The translations under genes and the position numbers were made by a program. Shown here in pieces: positions 52,443 to 60,260 of a stretch of DNA of 64,000 bases (its first letter is position 1; every line of letters starts with the position of its first letter). Location of the stretch: NCBI RefSeq assembly GCF_021044625.1, contig NZ_CP087999.1, positions 637,001 to 701,000 of the forward strand, written 5' to 3'. A model generated the notes under the pieces. The model worked only from the letters and a program-made list of their open reading frames with translations, was not told where the DNA came from and searched no databases. Source of the DNA: Geomonas sp. RF6. Lineage in GTDB: Bacteria; Desulfobacterota; Desulfuromonadia; Geobacterales; Geobacteraceae.

Positions 52443-53471
52443 ATGAAAAGGATCATCGTGTGCTGTGACGGAACGTGGGAATTGCCGTACCGTCGCGAAG
52501 AGGAGTTATCGGCTCCCACCAATGTCGCCAAGATCGCCGAACTGATCGCACCTGGGGATGAACGCGGGGTCGGCCAGTTCTGCCTCTACCAGGATGGGAC
52601 GGCGGACTTGCCGGACGAGACGGAGGAAGCTTCCCTCGGCACCGTGATTACCCACTGCATCCAGACAGGGTACCGCTTCATCGCATCCCGCTTCTCGGAG
52701 GGGGACGAGATCTGGCTCTTCGGCTTCAGCCGCGGGGCCTACATCGCCCGCAGCATCATCGGTATGATCCACAACAGCGGACTTCTCCGTCCCGAGGAGC
52801 TGGACAAGCTTTCCCTGGCATATGAGCTGTACAGAAACCGCTATCCCGAAACCCACCCCGACTCCGGCTACTCGGCAGGTTTCCGCGACACTTTCAGCGT
52901 CCCCGCCGCAGTGAAATTTCTGGGGGTATGGGATACGGTCGGGCACGGCGGTATCCCCCGTTCAATCCTTGCAGGTCACCCCAGCAACAGCTGGTGTTTC
53001 CACTCCCTCAACCTGAGCTCCATCGTGGAGAATGCCTACCATGCCGTGGCTATCGACGAGCGGCGCCCGGACTACGCTCCGTGCCTTTGGGAGAGCGGGC
53101 CGGCCACGAAGGGGGAGCAGGTCCTCTTTCCGGGGGTGCATTCCGATGTGGGTGGGGGATACCACGAGGCGGGGCTATCGGATTGCGCGCTGGCGTGGAT
53201 GGTGTGCAAGGCGCGCGGCTGCGGGCTCGGCTTTGCTCCGGGAAAGCTCTGCCTGGCGCCCGATCCGCACGGCGTGCTGCACGATCTGCGACAACGCGAG
53301 CTGCCGGAGGGGGAGGTGGAAAGACGCACGTTCCGGGGGAGCGCACTGTCGCTATCGGCGCAGGCGAGGAAGGAAAGCCCGGAGTACGAGCCAGAGAACC
53401 TCCCCGAAACACCCCTCACGCAGTGCTGCAAAAACAGGGGGGAATGCGCCAATTTCTTCAAGTGCCATTGA
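52443..53471 (+). CDS. DUF2235 alpha/beta hydrolase
   Basis: A 342-residue protein: N-terminal KRIIVCCDGTWELP, the nucleophile elbow WLFGFSRGAYIARS near residue 92, and FLGVWDTVGHGG and FPGVHSDVGGGYHEAGLSD are the conserved DUF2235 blocks, with Ser, Asp and His of a catalytic triad. The family includes the Tle1 phospholipase effectors of type VI secretion, but no T6SS gene is here, so it may be a housekeeping lipase or hydrolase. The ATG follows AAGGAGGGGGT. The final 30 residues are rich in cysteine (CCKNRGECANFFKC), a possible metal site. Confidence 0.88.
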   Translation: MKRIIVCCDGTWELPYRREEELSAPTNVAKIAELIAPGDERGVGQFCLYQDGTADLPDETEEASLGTVITHCIQTGYRFIASRFSEGDEIWLFGFSRGAYIARSIIGMIHNSGLLRPEELDKLSLAYELYRNRYPETHPDSGYSAGFRDTFSVPAAVKFLGVWDTVGHGGIPRSILAGHPSNSWCFHSLNLSSIVENAYHAVAIDERRPDYAPCLWESGPATKGEQVLFPGVHSDVGGGYHEAGLSDCALAWMVCKARGCGLGFAPGKLCLAPDPHGVLHDLRQRELPEGEVERRTFRGSALSLSAQARKESPEYEPENLPETPLTQCCKNRGECANFFKCH

Positions 53472-53479
53472 GAGCACAG

Positions 53480-53499
53480 AGGGGGGCTCCCCCTTTTTT
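53480..53499 (+). terminator. Short terminator after the DUF2235 gene
   Basis: AGGGGGG and CTCCCCC form a short stem followed by six T. It lies 8 bases after the stop. Confidence 0.5.
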
Positions 53500-53594
53500 C
53501 TTGTCAAATTCCAATAAGACGTATACAATCCGGCGTCCTTAGCGCTTCCCCATGCCGAAAATCTTTCGGCAGCATCCCCGACGACCGAGCACCT

Positions 53595-54263
53595 GTGAAG
53601 ATACAACTGCGAAAATCCACGATGGCTGCTGCGGCCATTGCTCTCCTGGCCTTCATCACCGCCGGCTGCGCCACCACGTACGTCCCGGTGTCATGGAGCT
53701 ACAGGGACAAGGCACGCCGCCTCGCCCAGAGCGACCCCAAACTCGAAATACTCTTCAACCACTGCGACCCGAAGCTCAGCACGCTCCGTTTTGCCGGTGA
53801 GTCTTTCAGCGAAGTTATGATGCCAAGCGAGGTAAAGCACCATCTCGGCGCCTACCGGACCGACACCGGCCTCATTTACCGCAATATGCAGTTCACCCCC
53901 ACAGACCAGGAACTCCGCGACCTTCTGGTGCACGAGGTTTCCCACCACTGCTGGTTCACCACCTTCTCCCAAAAGCAGAAAGCCGCGTGGCAGGAGCACC
54001 TGAACACAAATCCGTCACCGGTGCAGACGATGGTGCGTTCCGTGTACAGAAATCCCGCCGACTACGACACCGAAGACTTCGCCTTCACAATGGAGTACGC
54101 CCGCCCGGTCGATATAGAGAAGCTTCTGAAGCTGGAAGCGATCACGGAGGAAGAAGCGCAGGTCCTTCTCAAGGAGCCGACACGGCCGATGCCGACATGG
54201 CAGGGAAAGATAACGCCGGTCGTGCGAGCGGCGTCTTACGCAGAGGTGGAGCCGGACATTTAG
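53595..54263 (+). CDS. Lipoprotein with HExxH metalloprotease-like motif
   Basis: A 222-residue protein with a signal peptide ending in TAGC (lipidation near residue 25). The only recognised motif is LVHEVSHHCW near residue 113, an HExxH zinc signature, with a glutamate (DFAFTMEYARP) further on. The start is GTG at 53595 with a weak site; an ATG at 53622 would also keep the signal peptide. It could be an anchored zinc peptidase; the family is unfamiliar. IS copy 2 begins 91 bases after its stop, and no transcription terminator was seen. Confidence 0.65.
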   Translation: MKIQLRKSTMAAAAIALLAFITAGCATTYVPVSWSYRDKARRLAQSDPKLEILFNHCDPKLSTLRFAGESFSEVMMPSEVKHHLGAYRTDTGLIYRNMQFTPTDQELRDLLVHEVSHHCWFTTFSQKQKAAWQEHLNTNPSPVQTMVRSVYRNPADYDTEDFAFTMEYARPVDIEKLLKLEAITEEEAQVLLKEPTRPMPTWQGKITPVVRAASYAEVEPDI

Positions 54264-54353
54264 CGGGTTGATCGGCGGGAACCAGGTTCTCCCCCATCCC
54301 AGCAGTTGCGACTTTGCAGGACGGTGCTGACCAAGTCAAATCCCCCCTGTCCC

Positions 54354-55660
54354 CAGCGTTGTCCGGTTAGGTTCTTGCTCTCTGAAATCTTTGATATTGC
54401 TGTACTTTTTGCTTGACATCTGTTGAAGGGTGGCGCGCGCCGCGTTCGTAACTACGTAATTCGGGAGTGGTTACGACATGCGTCCCTTCAGCAGACAAAA
54501 GCCGCAGAATCCTTATGAATTTAATAGACTTCTCGACCCAGTAAAGAGAGCATGCACCCCTGTTTCTCCACTTACATCGAGAGGTTACCGACCGTTGCAA
54601 CTGTCATTCGACGATCAGCTAAAGGCCCTTGTCTACTACCATCTCCAGGAATTCTCTTCTGGAAGAGAACTGATCCAGGCCCTGGAACAGGACAATTTCG
54701 CCAAGGAATGTGTTGCGCCACCTAAAGGCGTTAAAAAATCCGCCTTTTTTGAGGCTATCAACACACGTGGACTCGAACAACTCACTGAAATCTTTGGAGC
54801 ACTGGCGAAAGAGGCTCGCAAAGTCATTCCCGCCCAACACGCAGAACTTGGCAACCTTGTTGGCATCGATGGATCTGTCATCGACGCTTTGATGTCCATG
54901 GATTGGGCGCAGTACTCAAGCACTCACAATAAAGCCAAAGCCCACGTAGGCCTTGATCTGAACCGTGGTGTGCCGACGAGTGTGGTCGTGACTGACGCTA
55001 ACCAGGTGGAGCGGCAGTATGTAGACCGTATCCTCCAGCCTGGCGAAACTGCTGTCCTTGATCGAGGGTACCAATGCAACGCCGACTTCGATCAGTGGCA
55101 AGAAGACGGCAAACTCTTTATCTGCCGCATCCAGCAGAGAGCCAGAAAGAAGGTCGTCCGTCAAAATCCTCTTCCGCACAGTGACATCGTCTTTTATGAC
55201 GCCATCGTTATTCTGGGCAAGAAGGGGCTCACTGAAGGGCAGAAAGAGCTCCGAGTAGTTGGCTATCGCGTTGACCGAAAGGAATACTGGGTTGCGACAA
55301 ACCGCTATGACCTTACCGCTGAACAGGTGGCCGAAGCCTACAAACTACGTTGGAACATAGAGACCTTCTTTGGCTGGTGGAAACGATACCTCAACGTCTA
55401 CCACTTAATCGCCAGAAGCCAGTATGGCGTGATGGTGCAGGTCCTTAGTGGACTTATCACTTACCTTCTCCTGGCCATTTACTGCCAAGAACAGCATAAC
55501 GAGCGGGTGAGCATCAATCGTGTCAGAGAGCTAAGAAACAAAATCGCTAGTGAAGCTGCTGGAATGGCAGCTGAAGCCTCTAGACTGCGAAAAAATGAGG
55601 CCAAAAAAAACCGAAAAAAGCAGAAACGACGCAAAGCAAAAACCTAACCGGACAACGCTG
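54354..55660 (+). mobile_element. IS4-family insertion sequence, copy 2
   Basis: A 1307-bp element, inverse in orientation to copy 1, with the same inverted repeats and the same flanking 9-bp repeat CCCTGTCCC (54345-54353 and 55661-55669). The flanks AAATCCCC on the left and CCCTTCGCAAAGG on the right also match those of copy 1, so both hit the same site in two copies of a repeat. Confidence 0.95.
54478..55647 (+). CDS. IS4-family transposase, copy 2
   Basis: A 389-residue transposase equal to copy 1 except for Ala instead of Ser near residue 25. It has the same DDE residues and the YREK block. The stop codon lies within the right terminal repeat. A promoter for it could be supplied by the 124 bases of element upstream, which contain TTGACA-like and AT-rich segments (TTGATATTGCTG and CTTGACATCTG). 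Confidence 0.95.
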   Translation: MRPFSRQKPQNPYEFNRLLDPVKRACTPVSPLTSRGYRPLQLSFDDQLKALVYYHLQEFSSGRELIQALEQDNFAKECVAPPKGVKKSAFFEAINTRGLEQLTEIFGALAKEARKVIPAQHAELGNLVGIDGSVIDALMSMDWAQYSSTHNKAKAHVGLDLNRGVPTSVVVTDANQVERQYVDRILQPGETAVLDRGYQCNADFDQWQEDGKLFICRIQQRARKKVVRQNPLPHSDIVFYDAIVILGKKGLTEGQKELRVVGYRVDRKEYWVATNRYDLTAEQVAEAYKLRWNIETFFGWWKRYLNVYHLIARSQYGVMVQVLSGLITYLLLAIYCQEQHNERVSINRVRELRNKIASEAAGMAAEASRLRKNEAKKNRKKQKRRKAKT

Positions 55661-55918
55661 CCCTGTCCCCCCTTCGCAAAGGTTCATCCGGGAATTCCGG
55701 GAATTCAGCCCGGTCGCTTCCGTTGACGTGAGGGGACACTAGTGGCGCCGCGCTGGAGCACAGGCTTCCCAGCCTGTACCGCGGCGCCAGCCGCGCGGTC
55801 TGTGGCGGCTGCGCCGCCATCACAGGCAAGATGCCTACGCTCCAGCGTGGGGGCACCCGGATTCTTTGTAGCGCGTTCCCCAGAATTCCCGGATGTACCT
55901 TGAAGGGAGGGGACGCCT
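55661..55918. repeat. Palindromic repeat interrupted by IS copy 2
   Basis: The left arm (CCCCTTCGCAAAGGTTCATC then GGGAATTCC) is inverse to the right arm (CCAGAATTCCCGGATGTACC then TTGAAGGGAGGGG). Between them lies a second palindrome with CTGGAGC and GCTCCAG ends and GGCGCC-rich hairpins (55739-55854). No gene is seen; the small frame 55831-56175 is not convincing. Confidence 0.7.
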
Positions 55919-55932
55919 GCGCTCCTGCTCAC

Positions 55933-55973
55933 AAAAAAGAGCCGCCCGTCACATACTGTGACAGAAGCGGCTC
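55933..55973 (-). terminator. Long hairpin with T-run on the minus strand
   Basis: GAGCCGC and GTCACA pair with TGTGAC and GCGGCTC, separated by a small bulge, and six T follow on the minus strand. No minus-strand gene is upstream, so this could end a small RNA from 55980-56370 or be part of a repeat. Confidence 0.5.
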
Positions 55974-56181
55974 ACGGCCAGGCAACGCTTCTCACATCCC
56001 CAAAAAGACCTGCCCCCCACACTCATATTCTTGTCATATACTACTTTCTGCAGCATCCACAAGGATCTCACCAAAATTTTATCTCATTGCGGCAGTCTCT
56101 GTGTCAAAAGATTGCCACAGCAAAGATCAAGGCATCTTCCTGGTGAGGCACCGCATCGACATTAACCTGATTTAATACATC

Positions 56182-56221
56182 CACAGTGACCTACTTCTGC
56201 CAGTGCGGAAGGGTCACTGTG
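56182..56221. repeat. Perfect 10-bp inverted repeat in the gap before DUF763
   Basis: CACAGTGACC and GGTCACTGTG enclose a loop that itself can pair CTTC with GAAG. Another CACAGTGAC stands at 56235. The surrounding 55980-56375 is AT-richer than the rest and holds no gene I can support. Confidence 0.5.
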
Positions 56222-56375
56222 TTGCATGCATTATCACAGTGACAGTATTACCTCCTGAACGGCAGCGAAAGTACTCGCGCCCTCCTCTATTCCATTTTTC
56301 ACCAATCTTCCCTTTTGATCCGTCCGCCAATGCACCTCGCCATCGACGGCGCCTTTCCTATATCATGATAAGGAG

Positions 56376-57512
56376 ATGAACGGGAACAGACGGACAGGTT
56401 ATGCTGAGCTCCCGCTGCACGGCGGGAAAGCGCCGCGCTGGCTTTTCGAGCGGATGACGCGGCTCTCGCGCGAGATCGTGCGGCACATGGTGGCGGAGTA
56501 CGGCGCGCGGGAGGTGCTAAGGCGCCTCTCCGACCCTTTCTGGTTCCAGGCCCTCGGCTGCGTCCTTGGCTTTGATTGGCACTCCAGCGGCGTAACGACG
56601 ACCACCTGCGGCGCACTGAAAGAGGGGGTCCGGGGGGTGGAGAACGAGCTTGGGCTCTTTGTCGCCGGAGGGAAGGGAAAGGTTTCCCGCAACACCCCGG
56701 CAGAGATCGTCGCGCGCTGCGAGACGCAGGGGGAAAATCCGCTCCCCCTGGTTTATGCCAGCCGGATGTCCGCCAAGGTCGACAGCGCCGCTGTACAGGA
56801 CGGCTTCCAGATCTATCACCACTCCTTTTTCTTCACCAGGGAGGGCGAGTGGGCCGTCGTGCAGCAAGGGATGAATCCCGGGAGTTGCACGGCACGGCGC
56901 TATCACTGGCTAAGCGCCGGGGTGGAGAGTTTCGTGGAGGAACCGCACGCCGCCATCTGCTGCGACGAAAGGGTGACTCCCCTCAACCTCGTCGCCGCCG
57001 AGAGCGCCTTGGTGAGGGAACACGCCGTCGAACTGGCGGTCACGCCGGACCGGGAGACGATGGCGGTGGCGGAGAGGCTGCCGACCCTCGTTATGCCTCA
57101 GCGCCACGACATCGTTCCGGGAGACATCAATCCGAGACAGCTCCACAAGATACTCCTGCAGACCTACGAAAAGCCGCCGGGGAATTTCGAAGAACTCCTG
57201 GGGATGAAGGGGGTCGGCCCAGCCTCGCTGCGGGCGCTTGCACTGGTGGCCGAGGTCATCTTCGGCACCCCGGCCTCCACCCGCGACCCGGCCCGTTTCT
57301 CCTTCGCCCACGGCGGAAAGGACCGCATCCCCTACCCGGTGAACCGGGAGGTCTACGACACCACTATCGAGGTACTCAGCAAAAGCTTGCAGCGAGCCGC
57401 CGTGCCGCGTTCCGAAAAGGTGGAGGCGCTGCGCCGGCTGGCACATTTTACGGAGCCGGAAGATGATCAAATAACGCAGTCGTTGATAGAGAGAAAGGAG
57501 GAGACGGAATAG
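56376..57512 (+). CDS. DUF763 protein with helix-hairpin-helix
   Basis: A 378-residue protein of the DUF763 family. The opening RRTGYAELPLHGGKAPRWLF and the GFDWHSSGVTTTTCGALK and VQQGMNPGSCTARRYHW blocks are family segments. The C-terminal part has a helix-hairpin-helix-like stretch, FEELLGMKGVGPASLRALAL near 270, which in other proteins binds DNA without sequence preference. The ATG directly follows AGGAG, unusually close. With fpg and mutT next, a role in DNA repair is plausible but not established. Confidence 0.88.
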   Translation: MNGNRRTGYAELPLHGGKAPRWLFERMTRLSREIVRHMVAEYGAREVLRRLSDPFWFQALGCVLGFDWHSSGVTTTTCGALKEGVRGVENELGLFVAGGKGKVSRNTPAEIVARCETQGENPLPLVYASRMSAKVDSAAVQDGFQIYHHSFFFTREGEWAVVQQGMNPGSCTARRYHWLSAGVESFVEEPHAAICCDERVTPLNLVAAESALVREHAVELAVTPDRETMAVAERLPTLVMPQRHDIVPGDINPRQLHKILLQTYEKPPGNFEELLGMKGVGPASLRALALVAEVIFGTPASTRDPARFSFAHGGKDRIPYPVNREVYDTTIEVLSKSLQRAAVPRSEKVEALRRLAHFTEPEDDQITQSLIERKEETE

Positions 57513-57582
57513 CAGCTACCGCGAGCGCGACCGGCGCAGTGGCGGAGCAGCACCGAAGCAGCAGCGAAGAATGGAGGAGCTT

Positions 57583-58371
57583 ATGCCCGAGTTACCGGAT
57601 GTAGAGACTTTCAGACGCTATTTCGACAGTACGGCGTTGAAGCAAAAGATAAGCGCTGTGGAGGTCAAGAGGGCGGGAGTGCTGGACGGCATTTTGCCGG
57701 AAGAGCTGCAAAAGGCACTGGTGGGAAGAAGCTTTCTCTCGACCCGGCGCCACGGAAAGGTCCTTTTTGCCCAGACCGACGGCGACCTCTGGCTCACCGT
57801 CCATTTCGGCATGACGGGGTACTTCCGTTATTTCCGCGACCTCTCGGAGGAGCCGCCACACGATAGGTGTCTCATCACCTTCGCAAACGGCGCGCACCTC
57901 GCCTACGACAACAGGCGCATGATCGGCAGGATAGGGCTCACCCCGTCGCCGGAGGAGTATGTCCGGCGCCACGACCTCGGCCCCGACGCGCTCACGGTGG
58001 ACGAGAAGACCTTCAGGAGTCGTCTCGCCACAAGGAGTGGCCGGATCAAGCAGATTCTCATGGACCAGGACCTTGTCGCTGGGATCGGGAACGAGTACGC
58101 CGACGAGATCCTTTTTCAGTCGAAGATACATCCGGAGACAAAGGTGGGGTCACTGACGGACGGGAATTGGCGGGAGCTGTATCGGGCGAGTGCCATGGTG
58201 CTGGACAAGGCCGTGGCCAGCGAGGCGGACACCGAGAAGATGCCGCACTCCTTTCTACTGCCGCACCGGATGAAGAAAGGGGAGTGCCCACGCTGCTCGA
58301 GCCCCTTGCAGCACCTGAAGTCCGGCGGTCGTACCGCCTACTTCTGCCCGACCTGCCAACCGGCACCGTAG
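57583..58371 (+). CDS. Formamidopyrimidine/endonuclease VIII-type DNA glycosylase
   Basis: A 262-residue Fpg/Nei protein. The mature N-terminus PELPDVETF gives the catalytic proline and glutamate; the lysine is in RHGKVLFAQ near 57. The H2TH region includes QILMDQDLVAGIGNEYADEILF near 160, and a C-terminal zinc finger has four cysteines (CPRCSSPL and CPTC). It removes oxidised bases and nicks the strand. The start at 57583 follows GGAGGAG; the ATG at 57571 would mask the proline. MutM versus Nei specificity cannot be settled here. Confidence 0.93.
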   Translation: MPELPDVETFRRYFDSTALKQKISAVEVKRAGVLDGILPEELQKALVGRSFLSTRRHGKVLFAQTDGDLWLTVHFGMTGYFRYFRDLSEEPPHDRCLITFANGAHLAYDNRRMIGRIGLTPSPEEYVRRHDLGPDALTVDEKTFRSRLATRSGRIKQILMDQDLVAGIGNEYADEILFQSKIHPETKVGSLTDGNWRELYRASAMVLDKAVASEADTEKMPHSFLLPHRMKKGECPRCSSPLQHLKSGGRTAYFCPTCQPAP

Positions 58372-58444
58372 CTGCCAGCGCCGGGAGCAAAGGGGACAGG
58401 CACCTGCGGAGCCAGTCCCCCCGCATGCCGGGGAATGTAGGAAA

Positions 58445-58502
58445 TGTAGGCCGGGATAAGCCGCAGGCGTTCCCGGCACGCCGCCGGCGCCACTGCCGCT
58501 TA
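58445..58502. repeat. REP-like palindromic repeat, copy D (truncated)
   Basis: Begins GTAGGCCGGGATAAGCCGC like the others but ends early at GCCGCTTA. The final TTA is the stop codon of the minus-strand mutT gene, so the repeat abuts and supplies the gene end. Confidence 0.8.
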
Positions 58503-58910
58503 AGGGCACCGCGACGGGGCCGCGAGATATGCCTGCAACACCGGGATATCAGCCGCGGCCCAGTCGAGCGTCTCCAGCTCTCCGGCTGAAAGCCAGGCCA
58601 CAGCGGCGTGCTCGTGCAGAACAACCTCTCCCGATTTTATTGCACAGATGAAGGGATAAAGCGTGACGGCAAGGGTGGGGTAGTGGTAGGTGACCGGCTC
58701 CAGCGTGTCCTTCAGGACGACCTCGATCCCCAGTTCCTCAATAAGCTCGCGGCGCAGGCATTCCTCGGTCGTCTCCCCCTCGTCGATCTTGCCGCCGGGA
58801 AACTCCCACTTGAGCGGCAGGCTCATCTCTGTGCTTCGTTGAGCCGCCAGCACGAGTCCGTCCCTTTCGATGATGGCGCAGGTGACGTGGATGTGCCGCA
58901 TGCCGGTCAT
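58500..58910 (-). CDS. mutT: MutT/NUDIX hydrolase (8-oxo-dGTP diphosphatase-like)
   Basis: A 136-residue NUDIX protein. The box GGKIDEGETTEECLRRELIEE (about residues 39-59, then LGI) has all required glutamates and the arginine. MRHIHVTCAIIE before it and HYPTLAVTLYPFICAI after it match MutT. The likely start is the ATG at 58910; an ATG at 58901 or a TTG at 58931 is possible. Sitting next to the Fpg-type glycosylase, it gives two parts of the oxidised-guanine defence. The gene end coincides with a REP-like repeat. Confidence 0.88.
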   Translation of the reverse strand: MTGMRHIHVTCAIIERDGLVLAAQRSTEMSLPLKWEFPGGKIDEGETTEECLRRELIEELGIEVVLKDTLEPVTYHYPTLAVTLYPFICAIKSGEVVLHEHAAVAWLSAGELETLDWAAADIPVLQAYLAAPSRCP

Positions 58911-58937
58911 GCCCCCACCACGGCAGCACAAGAGGTT

Positions 58938-59270
58938 TCAGTGGTCAATGTCAACGACCTCGCTCAGATCCCACACCGTCCCGCGCCAGTTGCTGATAAA
59001 TCCCCGGTCGCCGCAGCGCGGGCAGACCCAGACGATCTTCTCCGTATCGGGATCGACGAACCCGGCAATCTCCTCGCCGCACGACTGCTGCTTCGGACGG
59101 CGGCGGCAGACAACCCGATACTCCGGCGGTATCTCCGCGGTCGGATACGACACCATCAAAACAATCGACGCAATGTACTCCCCAAGCCTCTTTGCGTGGT
59201 ACGGCTCCGAAATGAGCTCCCCGTCTTCATCGATGAAGTGGGTCATATCGGTCAGCCACGTTTGTGACAT
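58938..59270 (-). CDS. Hypothetical small cysteine-containing protein
   Basis: A 110-residue protein with no recognised domain. It contains four cysteines in two groups (VVCRRRPKQQSC and WVCPRCGDRGF) that may bind a zinc ion, as well as a conserved-looking MTHFIDEDGEL near the start. The start at 59270 (ATG) is after a GGGGGC stretch; a frame open to 59309 is possible. It is encoded 27 bases upstream of mutT in the same direction, so co-transcription is likely. Confidence 0.7.
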   Translation of the reverse strand: MSQTWLTDMTHFIDEDGELISEPYHAKRLGEYIASIVLMVSYPTAEIPPEYRVVCRRRPKQQSCGEEIAGFVDPDTEKIVWVCPRCGDRGFISNWRGTVWDLSEVVDIDH

Positions 59271-59492
59271 TTTGCTGCCCCCGGTGACGTTGTCACAGTC
59301 ATAGGCCACCCGTCAGCTCACACGCGGCCATTTATCTCACTGTCTCTAATGCCGGCGAGCCAGCTCCAGTCTCTATCCCTGAAGCGCACAACCGACAACA
59401 CCTTCACGAAATCAAGCATTTCCCATACACCTTCTGTTTTAGCAAGTCAACGGCAAAGAATGCTTCAGGGCGCAGCTTCCCCCACTAAATCA

Positions 59493-59527
59493 AAAGTGCC
59501 ATCAGGTTTGCATCCCGATGGCACTTT
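59493..59527. terminator. Hairpin terminator between two minus-strand genes
   Basis: AAAGTGCCATC and GATGGCACTTT form an 11-bp stem around a 13-base loop; on the minus strand TTTTGATTT follows. It ends the transcript of the small secreted-protein gene at 59573. Confidence 0.8.
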
Positions 59528-59572
59528 ATGACAGACAACTGACTCACTCTATCTATGTGTAACCCGTCGCCG

Positions 59573-59914
59573 TTACCGGTAACCTTCCCAGTCCGGCGGG
59601 TAGCATTTCACCCTTCTTTCCACCAGCCGCCCGTCCTTGTAGATCTCCTCCACGATCCACCTGTCGCCGTCCGCGTAGCGGTAAACCTTGGGCGGCGCAT
59701 GGTAAAAGCCGTTGGGGGCGGACGCCATCTGGGGCCCCACCGTCTGCGGCCTCGGAAGGGCCTCGGGCTGCGGCATCACATAAGGGGTCACGGGAGGGGT
59801 GGGATAGTAGTACAAGGGGAATCCGAAACTGATTCCCTGAAAACCTCTGTCGTGGGCCGCTGCAGGGCTTGACGCGATGAGAAGAAGCCCCAGGGCCAAA
59901 AGCAGCCGTTTCAT
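59573..59914 (-). CDS. Small secreted Pro/Tyr-rich protein
   Basis: A 113-residue protein with a signal peptide (about 1-20, SSPAAAHD). The next stretch is rich in Pro and Tyr (FPLYYYPTPPVTPYVMPQP), followed by a more folded C-terminal part with YADGDRWIVEEIYKDGRLVERRV. The start follows AGAGGAGG. No known domain was recognised; similar short periplasmic proteins are common in Geobacter. It is monocistronic with its own terminator. Confidence 0.75.
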   Translation of the reverse strand: MKRLLLALGLLLIASSPAAAHDRGFQGISFGFPLYYYPTPPVTPYVMPQPEALPRPQTVGPQMASAPNGFYHAPPKVYRYADGDRWIVEEIYKDGRLVERRVKCYPPDWEGYR

Positions 59915-60191
59915 GATGAATACACCTCCTCTGAGGCCATCATAACACGACGGATAGTGGAGGGATGAGGGTGTGTTACGGCGGTAGAAGTTGGTGCGCG
60001 CTTCCCCTCCCCCGGCAGGAAAGTCACCCGACTGCCGGCGTTGACTCTTCTATCTACCCTCATGAGCCCTTAAAGAGCGTTCTGTGTGAATGACAAAGGG
60101 AGCTTTCCTTTTCCTAATTAGCAACCGTCTGAAGACAGAGTGAAATAATTTTTTCTCTCAGCGGACCGGTTTAAAAGAGTCGGAGGCGGAG

Positions 60192-60220
60192 TTGTCAATC
60201 CGGCATCCATGAATTAGAAT
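60192..60220 (+). promoter_or_regulatory. Sigma-70-type promoter for the EF-G-like gene
   Basis: TTGTCA (60192-60197), a 17-base spacer and TAGAAT (60215-60220) are close to consensus. Transcription would begin near 60227, about 34 bases before the proposed AUU start. The remaining gap from 59915 to 60190 shows no gene or clear signal. Confidence 0.7.
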
Positions 60221-60260
60221 CGTCTCTGATTCCGTCTTCTACCCAAAAAGGAGAAGGACC

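Noticed and set aside
52443-53471. DUF2235 protein as a type VI secretion effector.
   Set aside because: No T6SS, VgrG, PAAR or immunity gene is nearby; the family is broader than Tle1.
42213-54344. The region between the IS copies as a proven composite transposon.
   Set aside because: Inner and outer flanks of both IS copies are all the same target repeat, so the flanks cannot show that the whole segment moved; the genes look like ordinary chromosomal ones.
55831-56175. A 114-codon open frame after IS copy 2.
   Set aside because: It crosses palindromic repeats, has no ribosome binding site and no family resemblance.
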